Assembly: GCA_019638235.1 (NCBI GenBank)
Contig: JAHBUE010000002.1
Coordinates: 124,001-188,000 of the forward strand
Length of the DNA stretch: 64,000 nucleotides
Source: Cyclobacteriaceae bacterium
GTDB taxonomy: Bacteria > Bacteroidota > Bacteroidia > Cytophagales > Cyclobacteriaceae
Direction of reading: 5' to 3'
Shown here: positions 33,764 through 41,894 of the stretch, piece by piece
Layout of the letters: each line of letters begins with the position of its first letter
How positions within the stretch are numbered: the stretch's first letter is position 1
The notes under the pieces: model-generated
The model's input: the letters and a program-made list of their open reading frames with translations, nothing else
What the model was told of the DNA's origin: nothing
Databases searched by the model: none
Position numbers and translations under genes: made by a program

Positions 33764-34681
33764 GTGAGCTTCAACATAACCATATTAGGTTCGAGCGGAG
33801 CCGTGCCGGCCTATGGCCGTTTTCCTTCTTCGCAACTTATTGAAATCCAGAATAAATTTTTCTTAGTGGATTGCGGTGAAGGAACACAAATGCAGCTCAT
33901 GCTACACAATTGCCCCATTCATCGCGTTAACCATATCTTTATTTCGCACTTGCATGGCGACCATTACCTTGGACTAATGGGCTTGTTGTTTACCATGCAC
34001 CTGAATCATCGCGAAAGCGACCTGAACCTGTACAGTCATTACGGGTTAGATGAAATTATCATCACACAACTTAAACACTCCAACTCATCGTTGCGTTTTA
34101 AAATAATTTTTCATCACCTCAACCCAGGCGTACATGAAATCATCCATGAAGATAAATCGCTGACCGTTGAAAGCATTCCGCTTAAACATAAATTAGATTG
34201 TACAGGGTTTTTATTTCGTGAAAAAATAAAACCACGAAGAATAAACAAAGAAAGTCTTCCACCAGAATTAAGCCTGCAACAAATTGCAGCGTTAAAAACC
34301 GGTGCCGATGTTACGGATGATTCCGGTAACATCATCTATAAAAACACCGACCTTACATACGTTCCCCGCAAATCAAGAAGCTATGCCTATTGTTCCGATA
34401 CAGCTTTCAATCCTGATATGGTAACCATTATCCGGCAGGTAGATATGCTGTATCATGAAGCCACTTTTATGGAGCGCGAAAAGGATAAAGCTATTGAAAC
34501 ATTGCACAGCACGGCTGCCGAAGCTGCAACCATAGCAAAACAGGCCGGGATTGGAAAGCTGTTGATTGGTCATTTTTCTGCACGGTATAAGGAACTCGGC
34601 CCATTACTTGAAGAAGCCCGTGCTGTATTTGACAACACACACTTAGCTTGCGAAGGAAACACATTTACACTTGATGAATAA
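33764..34681 (+). CDS. rnz: Ribonuclease Z
   Basis: About 305 residues, a metallo-beta-lactamase-fold tRNA 3'-processing endonuclease. The N-terminus ITILGSSGAVPAYGRFPSSQ is typical, the metal site is ISHLHGDHYLGLMGLL, and later ligands lie in YCSDTAF, LYHEATF and IGHFSARY. Family proteins begin just before the LGSSGAxP motif, which points to GTG 33764. An ATG at 33707 would put the first 15 codons inside the MITE-like element. The stop overlaps the next start by one base. Confidence 0.9.
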   Translation: MSFNITILGSSGAVPAYGRFPSSQLIEIQNKFFLVDCGEGTQMQLMLHNCPIHRVNHIFISHLHGDHYLGLMGLLFTMHLNHRESDLNLYSHYGLDEIIITQLKHSNSSLRFKIIFHHLNPGVHEIIHEDKSLTVESIPLKHKLDCTGFLFREKIKPRRINKESLPPELSLQQIAALKTGADVTDDSGNIIYKNTDLTYVPRKSRSYAYCSDTAFNPDMVTIIRQVDMLYHEATFMEREKDKAIETLHSTAAEAATIAKQAGIGKLLIGHFSARYKELGPLLEEARAVFDNTHLACEGNTFTLDE

Positions 34682-35463
34682 TGGCTACGCTTGAGCAAAA
34701 AAAGAACAGGCTGTTTATTGTCCTTTGCGGGATATTCCTGACCAACGCGCTGTTAGCCGAAATGATTGGCACAAAAATCTTTTCTGCCGAATCGACCGTT
34801 GGATTAGACCCTGCCAACCTGAACATACTTGGGTTTGTAATGGATTTCAACCTGACAGCCGGTGTGCTGATTTGGCCGATTGTGTTCATCACTACCGACC
34901 TAATTAATGAATATTTCGGAAAGCCCGGAGTAAAACGCATCAGTTACCTCACGGCCATTCTCATCGCGTACAGTTTTCTTGTTATCTTCTTTGCAATTGA
35001 GCTCCCCCCTGCCGGTTGGTGGCTGGATGCCAACAGTACAGATGCCGAGGGTAATCCGTTTAATATCAATTTTGCATTTGGTAAAATATTCGGGCAGGGA
35101 TTACGCATTATTATCGGTTCGCTTACGGCATTCCTAATCGGCCAACTTGTTGACGTTTTTGTTTTTCAGCGGTTGCGAAAATTTACCGGGCCGAAAATGC
35201 TTTGGCTGCGCGCCACAGGCTCAACGTTGGTATCGCAGTTTGTAGATAGCTTTGTTGTTCTCTTCATCGCCTTCTACGGTATGTTTTCCAACACACAAAT
35301 CATCGCGATAGGCATTACCAACTACCTGTATAAATTCCTGATTGCCATTGCGCTTACACCGCTCATTTACCTGGGGCATGGCATCATCGACCGGTATCTG
35401 GGAAAAGAACAGGCAGCTAAAATTTCGGATGAGGCTGCGGAACAGAGTAAGGGATTTTTTTAG
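34681..35463 (+). CDS. Queuosine precursor transporter family (YhhQ/DUF165)
   Basis: A 260-residue membrane protein with about six to seven spans. Family segments are NALLAEMIGTKIF, WPIVFITTDLINEYFGKPGV and GSTLVSQFVDSFVVLFIAF. YhhQ homologues import 7-cyano- or 7-aminomethyl-7-deazaguanine for tRNA queuosine. Its ATG overlaps the last base of rnz, so two tRNA-metabolism genes are translationally coupled. Confidence 0.85.
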   Translation: MATLEQKKNRLFIVLCGIFLTNALLAEMIGTKIFSAESTVGLDPANLNILGFVMDFNLTAGVLIWPIVFITTDLINEYFGKPGVKRISYLTAILIAYSFLVIFFAIELPPAGWWLDANSTDAEGNPFNINFAFGKIFGQGLRIIIGSLTAFLIGQLVDVFVFQRLRKFTGPKMLWLRATGSTLVSQFVDSFVVLFIAFYGMFSNTQIIAIGITNYLYKFLIAIALTPLIYLGHGIIDRYLGKEQAAKISDEAAEQSKGFF

Positions 35464-35477
35464 AGTCATTCTTTACT

Positions 35478-35553
35478 ACAGAGAACACGGAGGTTTTCAC
35501 GGAGTACACGGATAATCTCTCTACCCCCTGTGAATACCTCCGTGTTCTCCGTG
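35478..35553. repeat. Inverted 9-bp-period arrays between convergent genes
   Basis: The left arm has GAGAACACGGAGGTTTTCAC (35480-35499); the right arm is its near-complement, with CACGGAGAA, CACGGAGGT and ATTCACAGG as consecutive 9-bp units on the minus strand. The arms are separated by about 25 bp and can form a hairpin between the convergent transporter and TrmH genes. The right arm encodes the C-terminal NHGEHGGIHRG of TrmH. Confidence 0.85.
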
Positions 35554-36300
35554 GTTAAAAATATTTCTCCTGATATTATCGCAAATCACGGCAGTGGCTA
35601 CACCCGCATTAAGCGATTCGGCCTTGCCGTAGCGGGGAATGGAAATTTTCTTCGTTACAAATTTCTCTACTTCTGCAGAAATACCATGCGCCTCATTGCC
35701 AATAACAATCATCCCCCCCTTCCCGAAAGGAACAGTATGAACATCATCGCCTGCCAGAAAGGTACCGTAAACCGGCACGGTAACATCAGCCAGAAAACCG
35801 GTGAGTTCGGTATAAAACACCGGCACCCGCGTAAAAGAACCCTTACTCGCATGTAATACTTTCGGATTGTATAACTCGGCCGTTTCCGCGGAAGCGATAA
35901 CCGCCTTTATCCCGTACCAATCGGCAATACGAATGATAGTACCCAGGTTTCCGGGGTCGCGTATATCGTCCAAAACAAGGGCATAGTCGTGGGGAGTAAG
36001 TTGCGGGGGCATATTGGGCTTAATACGGGCGATAGCCAACGCGCCATTATTGGTGTGGTATTCCCCAAAAGTGGCCAACATATCGGGTTTAACTTCAATA
36101 AGCTCACCGGCAAAACGCTTCAATTCCGGCTCATATTCTGCCAGGAAATCGGGCGTACTCAAAACACACTCGGTAGCATAATCGGAGGCCAATAACTCCA
36201 GCACAGTCTTTGCACCTTCCACTACAAACCGTTGTTCCAGTTGCCGGTATTTCTTTACTTGCAATGATTTGATATACTTGATACGGGCTTTTGAAAGCAT
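35521..36300 (-). CDS. TrmH/SpoU-family RNA 2'-O-methyltransferase
   Basis: A 259-residue SPOUT methyltransferase with an N-terminal substrate-binding domain (YRQLEQRFVVEGAKTVLELL). The knotted catalytic domain has motif 1 LDDIRDPGNLGTIIRIADW, motif 2 MIVIGNEAHGISAEV and motif 3 ISIPRYGKAESLNAGVATAV. It methylates rRNA or tRNA ribose; the exact nucleotide is not inferable. The last ~11 residues come from a repeat element and are probably a non-native tail. ATG at 36300, divergent from the BamA-like gene 10 bp away. Confidence 0.9.
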   Translation of the reverse strand: MLSKARIKYIKSLQVKKYRQLEQRFVVEGAKTVLELLASDYATECVLSTPDFLAEYEPELKRFAGELIEVKPDMLATFGEYHTNNGALAIARIKPNMPPQLTPHDYALVLDDIRDPGNLGTIIRIADWYGIKAVIASAETAELYNPKVLHASKGSFTRVPVFYTELTGFLADVTVPVYGTFLAGDDVHTVPFGKGGMIVIGNEAHGISAEVEKFVTKKISIPRYGKAESLNAGVATAVICDNIRRNIFNHGEHGGIHRG

Positions 36301-36310
36301 CTTTCTGAAA

Positions 36311-38767
36311 TTGACGTTCGCGAAAAATAGATATTATTTTCTTATCCTCATCGGTTTTATGCTGATGCAAGGCTGCCTCGGCACTAAACATCTGAATAAA
36401 GATGAAAAAATGCTGTACAAGCAAAAAATTGACGCCCCTAAAAGCATCAACACCACTACCTTAAAAAATCATTACATTCAGCAAACCAACAAGAAATTCC
36501 TGGGGCTGCGTGTTCATACCCTTGTGGGGATGTACTACTTCGGTAAAAAGAGCTTTAAGCCCGCCCGGATTGAAAAAAAATTAAAGCAAAAGGAAGATAA
36601 GTACAACGCAAAAATCAGTGAGGCGAAAACCGAAAAACGGGAGGCTAATCTCCAGTTTAAAAAACAGCGTAAAACCGCAGCCCTGAAAGAGAAATTAGTC
36701 AATGGAAACATCTGGATGAAATGGGGCGAGCCGGTAAGTGTGTATGACAGCGCGAACATCCAGTTAACAACCGAGCGGTTTGGCGACTACCTGTTTAATA
36801 ACGGATATTTTAAAAACAAAGTAGTTGCACACACAAAAACTGATGACAGGCTTGTAAACGTAACCTATGAAATTTTTCCCGGGCCATTATATCGGTTGGA
36901 TTCGGTTATGTTCCGCATTCCTGATTCTGCACTGCACGCATTAACGATGAAAACGCTTCGCTCCAGTTACCTGAAACCGGGCAGCCCCTACAATCAGGAT
37001 AATTTTTCGCGCGAACGTGAGCGCATTGACCTGTTGTTTAAAGAAAACGGATATTATGATTTCAGCCGACAGTATATTGAGTTTGACGTGGACACCGCTT
37101 TTCGCGAAAACCACAACGTGGGTGTTGTCGTAATCATTAACGACCCGGCAAAACGCAATCATCATAAAAAATTTATGATTGACGAAGTGCACTTTACACC
37201 CGATGCCGGTATCAGCCTGCCCAGTGTACCACGTACAAAACAAAACTATCGCGGAACAGACTTTGAGTACTACGAGAAAATATACAGCGCTAAAATTCTT
37301 AGCCAGCGTATTTTTATCAGGCCGGGCGAGTATTACAGCCGCGATAAGACATTCAGCACACAGCGGCAGCTTGCCAACTTAGATAACTTTAAATTTGTAA
37401 ACATCAATTACGATACAACAGGCGGAAAGTTTATCGCCAACATTTATACCAACCCACTTGAGCGCTATCAATGGTCGAATGAAGTAGGCATAAATGTTAC
37501 GCAGGGTTTTCCCGGCCCGTTCTATAACATCAATTTCAAAAAGCGAAACATTTTTAAGGGTCTTGAAAATTTTGAAATAAACGGACGAATCGGGTATGAA
37601 GGTGTGGCCTCGGCCACAGCAACCAACAATGTTTATCAAAGCATTGAAGCCGGTATTAATGCGGCTGTTATTTTTCCGCAATTTCTGTTACCGTTAAAAG
37701 AAGAAACACGCTACAACCTCGGTCGTATCAATCCGCGCACGCGGGCATCATTGGGGTATAATTACACCAATCGCCCTGAGTATGTGCGGTCGGCCACTAC
37801 ATTGAATTATGTGTACAGTTGGGAAAACTCGCGCATCCGCAGGTTTGATTTCACCATGACCAACCTGAGCATCATCAATTCAAAACTCGACCCGGCATTT
37901 AATCAACTCCTCAGTGACCTTTTTGTAAATGAAGGCAACACCCTGTTCAGAACGTTTGAGCCTTCGTTTGTAAGTAGTATGATTTTTTCGATGACATGGA
38001 ACCATAGAAATTACGGCAACCTCGAAGAAAGCTCCAATTTCTTCCGGTGGTCGTTAGAAAGTGGCGGAACACTGCAAAACTTTTTCAACTATGATTTCGT
38101 TGAACAGAACGGTCTGAAATCGTTTCGCTACATCCGGCTCACAGCCGATTTCAGAAGGCTACTCATAGTAGACAGGAGCACCATTCTTGCCTACCGCGTA
38201 AACGGGGGTGTGGGTATCTCCTACGATGACAGCAAAGTGCTGCCTTACGAAAAATATTTTTTTGCAGGAGGCAGCAACAGCATACGTGCCTGGAGGCCAC
38301 GAAGACTCGGCCCCGGAAGTTACCGTCCGGCAGAAAGTGCGGACCCCGAACGTAACGGCTTGTACGATTATAAATATGAACAGCCGGGCGATATACTATT
38401 AGAAGGAAGTATAGAACTGCGCAGAAAACTTTTCGGCTTTGTGGAAGGAGCGCTTTTTGTTGATGCCGGAAACGTGTGGACGTTGGAGCCACGTATTCTA
38501 CGCGATGGAGAGGGGAATCCGGTAGAAAATGGAAATTCGCAATTCAAGGCTAATGAGTTTTATAAAGAAATTGGTGTAGGCACGGGATTCGGGGTGCGCT
38601 TTAATTTTTCATTTCTCGTATTGCGACTTGATTTTGGTATAAAAGCTTACGACCCCGGCAGGCCGGAAGGCGACAGGTTTGTGTTGAACAAAGTCAAGCC
38701 TTTCAAACCTTATGGAACCAACCGCGAGCCTGTAATCCTAAACATAGGTGTTGGTTTTCCTTTTTAG
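36311..38767 (+). CDS. BamA/TamA-family outer-membrane protein, lipoprotein-type N-terminus
   Basis: About 818 residues. TTG at 36311 gives a signal peptide ending in lipobox MQGC; a TTG further upstream (36269) would overlap the divergent TrmH gene. POTRA-like regions follow (residues ~100-330), then an Omp85 barrel with the conserved C-terminal block YEKYFFAGGSNSIRAWRPRR and GFVEGALFVDAGNVWTL. The protein ends in an aromatic residue (VGFPF), as outer-membrane barrels do. Lipidated TamA-like Omp85 proteins are common in Bacteroidota; the role is in outer-membrane protein assembly or export. Confidence 0.88.
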   Translation: MTFAKNRYYFLILIGFMLMQGCLGTKHLNKDEKMLYKQKIDAPKSINTTTLKNHYIQQTNKKFLGLRVHTLVGMYYFGKKSFKPARIEKKLKQKEDKYNAKISEAKTEKREANLQFKKQRKTAALKEKLVNGNIWMKWGEPVSVYDSANIQLTTERFGDYLFNNGYFKNKVVAHTKTDDRLVNVTYEIFPGPLYRLDSVMFRIPDSALHALTMKTLRSSYLKPGSPYNQDNFSRERERIDLLFKENGYYDFSRQYIEFDVDTAFRENHNVGVVVIINDPAKRNHHKKFMIDEVHFTPDAGISLPSVPRTKQNYRGTDFEYYEKIYSAKILSQRIFIRPGEYYSRDKTFSTQRQLANLDNFKFVNINYDTTGGKFIANIYTNPLERYQWSNEVGINVTQGFPGPFYNINFKKRNIFKGLENFEINGRIGYEGVASATATNNVYQSIEAGINAAVIFPQFLLPLKEETRYNLGRINPRTRASLGYNYTNRPEYVRSATTLNYVYSWENSRIRRFDFTMTNLSIINSKLDPAFNQLLSDLFVNEGNTLFRTFEPSFVSSMIFSMTWNHRNYGNLEESSNFFRWSLESGGTLQNFFNYDFVEQNGLKSFRYIRLTADFRRLLIVDRSTILAYRVNGGVGISYDDSKVLPYEKYFFAGGSNSIRAWRPRRLGPGSYRPAESADPERNGLYDYKYEQPGDILLEGSIELRRKLFGFVEGALFVDAGNVWTLEPRILRDGEGNPVENGNSQFKANEFYKEIGVGTGFGVRFNFSFLVLRLDFGIKAYDPGRPEGDRFVLNKVKPFKPYGTNREPVILNIGVGFPF

Positions 38768-38770
38768 GGA

Positions 38771-40870
38771 TTAATACGCCAACAACTCCCCTAACGCATC
38801 CGCTACCTTTTCTGCATTGGGCAACATCATTTTCTCAAGGTTAACATTTAGCGGCACGGCCGGAAGATTTGCCGCGCCCAACATCCACACGGGGGCATCT
38901 AAAAAGTTAAAACATTCGCGCTGAATTCTTCCTGCCAATGATTCGGCAAAAGAATTCATCAATGGTTCTTCTGTTAAGACAAATGTACGGTTGTGCTTTA
39001 ATACCGAAGCCTTCACGCCTTCCCAATCCAATGGGTTTAGTGTGCGTAAATCCAAAATCTCAACCCGGCCGGCAAACGACTTGCTTGCTTCCTTCGCCCA
39101 ATATACACCCATACCATAGGTTATGATAACAGCCGATTCGCCACGCTCAATTTTTTCGTTGTCCGCATTCTGCACAATCCGCCCTTTGCCTAATGGAATC
39201 ATATAGTGTTCATCCGGCTCCGGGGTTTTCGCATCGAGCGTGCCTGGCACTTTGCTCCAATACAAACCCTTATGCTCAAGAAGCACCACCGGGTTGGGGT
39301 CATAAAAGGCCGCCTTCAACAAGCCTTTCATATCGGCTGCATTAGAGGGATACACTACTTTAATGCCACGTATGGTAAGCAATGTTGACTCAACACTGCC
39401 GGAGTGATACGGCCCGCCCCCGCCATAGGCGCCCACCGGCACACGTATCAGCGATTGAACAGGAAATTTTCCTTTCGACAGGTAACAGCTTTTTGAAAGT
39501 TCTTCTACCAACTGGTTAATGCCCGGCCATATATAATCGGCAAACTGAATTTCAACAATGGGTTTTGTGCCCACTGCCGACATACCTGCCGTTGAGCCAA
39601 CAATATAGGCTTCCTGTATGGGGGTGTTAAACACACGGCTATCGCCATATTTTTCTGCTAATGTTGCCGCTTCGCGAAACACGCCACCCAACCTGCGGCC
39701 AACATCCTGTCCGTAAAACAACGCTTCGGGGTGCTTGCGCAGAATTTCATCAACAGCATGAAGCGCAGCATCTACCATAATGGTTTTTTCTGCACCTGTT
39801 GGCGAACGCTCCCCCACTTCTTCCGTTACGTGTGTAGGTGCAAATTCATGCGAATCGAATTCAGTCGTGTCGGGGTCTTCGGCAGCCAATGCCTTTTCAT
39901 AATCCTGTTTTACTTTTTCTGCTGCTTGTTTGCGTATGTCGTTTACTGTTTTTTCCGTTTCACCAATTGTTTTAAGATAGCGCTCAAATTTATCAATCGG
40001 GTCATCTTTCTGATGCACCTCAAGATCTTCTCCTCTATACCATTCTTTACGAACACCGGAAGTATGATGCCCCAACAACGGACAGGCTGCATGAACCAAA
40101 ACAGGCGTGCGGTTTTTCCGCACATAGGCAATCGCCTTCTTCATACCTTCGTATGAGTCTGCAAAATCGGAACCATCAACACGCATACGCTGCATACCTT
40201 TAAATCCGGCAGCATATTCATACGCATCCATCGCACGCATTTCATCACCGGTTGCCGAGATGCCCCAGCCGTTATCCTGCACCAGATAAATAATCGGCAT
40301 CTTTTTCAATACTGCCATCTGGAAGGCTTCCGCTACTTCACCTTCTGTTACGGAACCATCGCCAAGCGAACACAATACAACGGGTTTCTGTTTTGTGTTT
40401 AACAGATTTTGAGATTCAAGATAAGCAATTCCTTGTGCCATGCCCGTTGCCGGGATAGCCTGCATACCCGTTGCCGAACTTTGATGCGGAATTACGGGAA
40501 AGCCATCGCGCTTTAGCGAAGGATGACCATAATATGAACGACCACCCGAAAACGGGTCATCGCGTTTGGCCATGAGCTGAAGCATTAACTCGTAAGGCTC
40601 TATGCCAATGGCAAGCAATACTGATTCATCGCGATAATAAAGCGAAGCATAATCGTACGATTTTAATTGAAGGCCGGCTGCAAGCTGAATGGCTTCGTGC
40701 CCGCGCGAAGTGCTATGAACATACTTGCTGCAAATCTCCCGGTTCTCGTCATACGTTTCGGCCATGCGCCTCGCGGTGCACATCAGCGCATAGGCTTTCA
40801 GGTACACTTCGCGGTCAATACTCTTCTTCTTAGTCGTTTGTCGTTCTTTCACCTGCTCCGTATCGGCCAT
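38771..40870 (-). CDS. 2-oxoacid dehydrogenase E1, fused alpha and beta subunits
   Basis: A 699-residue thiamine-diphosphate enzyme. The alpha part (1-~345) has the ThDP motif GDGSVTEGEVAEAFQMAVLK...DN and phosphorylation-loop-like HHTSGVRKEW. The beta part (~360-699) has ALFYGQDVGRRLGGVFREA, EIQFADYIWPGINQL, RVPVGAYGGGGPYHSGSVE and VLLEHKGLYW in order. Fused E1 of this type serves branched-chain keto-acid or pyruvate-like dehydrogenase complexes in Bacteroidota; the substrate is uncertain because no E2 or E3 gene is nearby. ATG 40870. Confidence 0.9.
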   Translation of the reverse strand: MADTEQVKERQTTKKKSIDREVYLKAYALMCTARRMAETYDENREICSKYVHSTSRGHEAIQLAAGLQLKSYDYASLYYRDESVLLAIGIEPYELMLQLMAKRDDPFSGGRSYYGHPSLKRDGFPVIPHQSSATGMQAIPATGMAQGIAYLESQNLLNTKQKPVVLCSLGDGSVTEGEVAEAFQMAVLKKMPIIYLVQDNGWGISATGDEMRAMDAYEYAAGFKGMQRMRVDGSDFADSYEGMKKAIAYVRKNRTPVLVHAACPLLGHHTSGVRKEWYRGEDLEVHQKDDPIDKFERYLKTIGETEKTVNDIRKQAAEKVKQDYEKALAAEDPDTTEFDSHEFAPTHVTEEVGERSPTGAEKTIMVDAALHAVDEILRKHPEALFYGQDVGRRLGGVFREAATLAEKYGDSRVFNTPIQEAYIVGSTAGMSAVGTKPIVEIQFADYIWPGINQLVEELSKSCYLSKGKFPVQSLIRVPVGAYGGGGPYHSGSVESTLLTIRGIKVVYPSNAADMKGLLKAAFYDPNPVVLLEHKGLYWSKVPGTLDAKTPEPDEHYMIPLGKGRIVQNADNEKIERGESAVIITYGMGVYWAKEASKSFAGRVEILDLRTLNPLDWEGVKASVLKHNRTFVLTEEPLMNSFAESLAGRIQRECFNFLDAPVWMLGAANLPAVPLNVNLEKMMLPNAEKVADALGELLAY

Positions 40871-40952
40871 AAATCAGTGTATTGGTTTCGCGATAAAGAT
40901 AAGGATTTTAAAAATTTCAAACGATTGAAATACCTGACAATACCTAATATTA

Positions 40953-41894
40953 TTAATCCTTTGATAAATCATCGAGGCTGGAGAATTTGCGACCAAGACC
41001 GGAAACGGAAGCCACATTGAAAAAGCCTACTGCCTTCTTTCCGGCAGGGTTCATGTTAACAATGTTTGTGGAAACATTGGCCAATGGCGTAGCAAAAAGT
41101 TCACTAAAACCACCGGGGCGGTTAGTTTGAATTACTACCTGTGTCAGGAAATCGAAAGACGCTTCCGAGAGTGAGTGTATCTCAACGTAAACCGAATCGC
41201 CTACAACGTAAGGAGAAAGAAACCGGTTATTCTCATCAAAGTCAAACGGGTTAATCCCTGTACGAACAGGCGAAATAAACACAGCGCCCGAAAAATTTCC
41301 TCCGCGTGTAAAACCCGCATCATACGCCAGGTTAATTTCAGACGGTTTATTCAAAAGCTGCCCATTTTTAAAAGCTTTTATCCAGTAGGTATCGCCAGGT
41401 TCTGCCGGGTCAGTCGCCCAGAATTCAGCGAGGTACAGATCATCAATAAACTGGTTTCCTTCTTCCAACCTGAAGGTGATGCTGTCGACTTGCGGAACCC
41501 TGCCCATACGGGTAACGGACTGATACGTTTCTCCTTCGGCAACAATGGTAAGGGTGTAGGTTATGCCGGTTTCGCCAAACGCATCACCTGCACCGGGTGT
41601 CCAGGTATAATGCCCTTCATCCGTTACATTTTCAGTAAAAACATATTCGCTATCATCGCTTCCTTTAACAATAACCTGTGCGCCTGTAACACCGGGGGGC
41701 AACGACTGGTTGAAATAAGGTTGCGTTTTTGTAAGTTTTATTACCTGTGGTTCCGGCTTGTTATTTATCCAGGCATCTACTACCAAAACAGGTTCGGCAT
41801 ATTGCAATGTCGGGTTAATTTCTGTTTCGCATGAAAACAGGATAACTAACACTGGGAGGAGAAAGATATTTTTAATAAGATTATTCATAATCAT
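40953..41894 (-). CDS. DUF4249 lipoprotein
   Basis: About 313 residues. The lipobox is LFSC near residue 21, and the beta-rich body begins EPVLVVDAWINNKPEPQVIKL, typical of DUF4249. Such proteins are nearly always encoded right after a TonB-dependent receptor and are thought to be its surface partner. Here the TGA of the receptor overlaps the ATG at 41894 (TGATG), so translation is coupled; ATG 41888 is an alternative. Confidence 0.85.
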   Translation of the reverse strand: MIMNNLIKNIFLLPVLVILFSCETEINPTLQYAEPVLVVDAWINNKPEPQVIKLTKTQPYFNQSLPPGVTGAQVIVKGSDDSEYVFTENVTDEGHYTWTPGAGDAFGETGITYTLTIVAEGETYQSVTRMGRVPQVDSITFRLEEGNQFIDDLYLAEFWATDPAEPGDTYWIKAFKNGQLLNKPSEINLAYDAGFTRGGNFSGAVFISPVRTGINPFDFDENNRFLSPYVVGDSVYVEIHSLSEASFDFLTQVVIQTNRPGGFSELFATPLANVSTNIVNMNPAGKKAVGFFNVASVSGLGRKFSSLDDLSKD

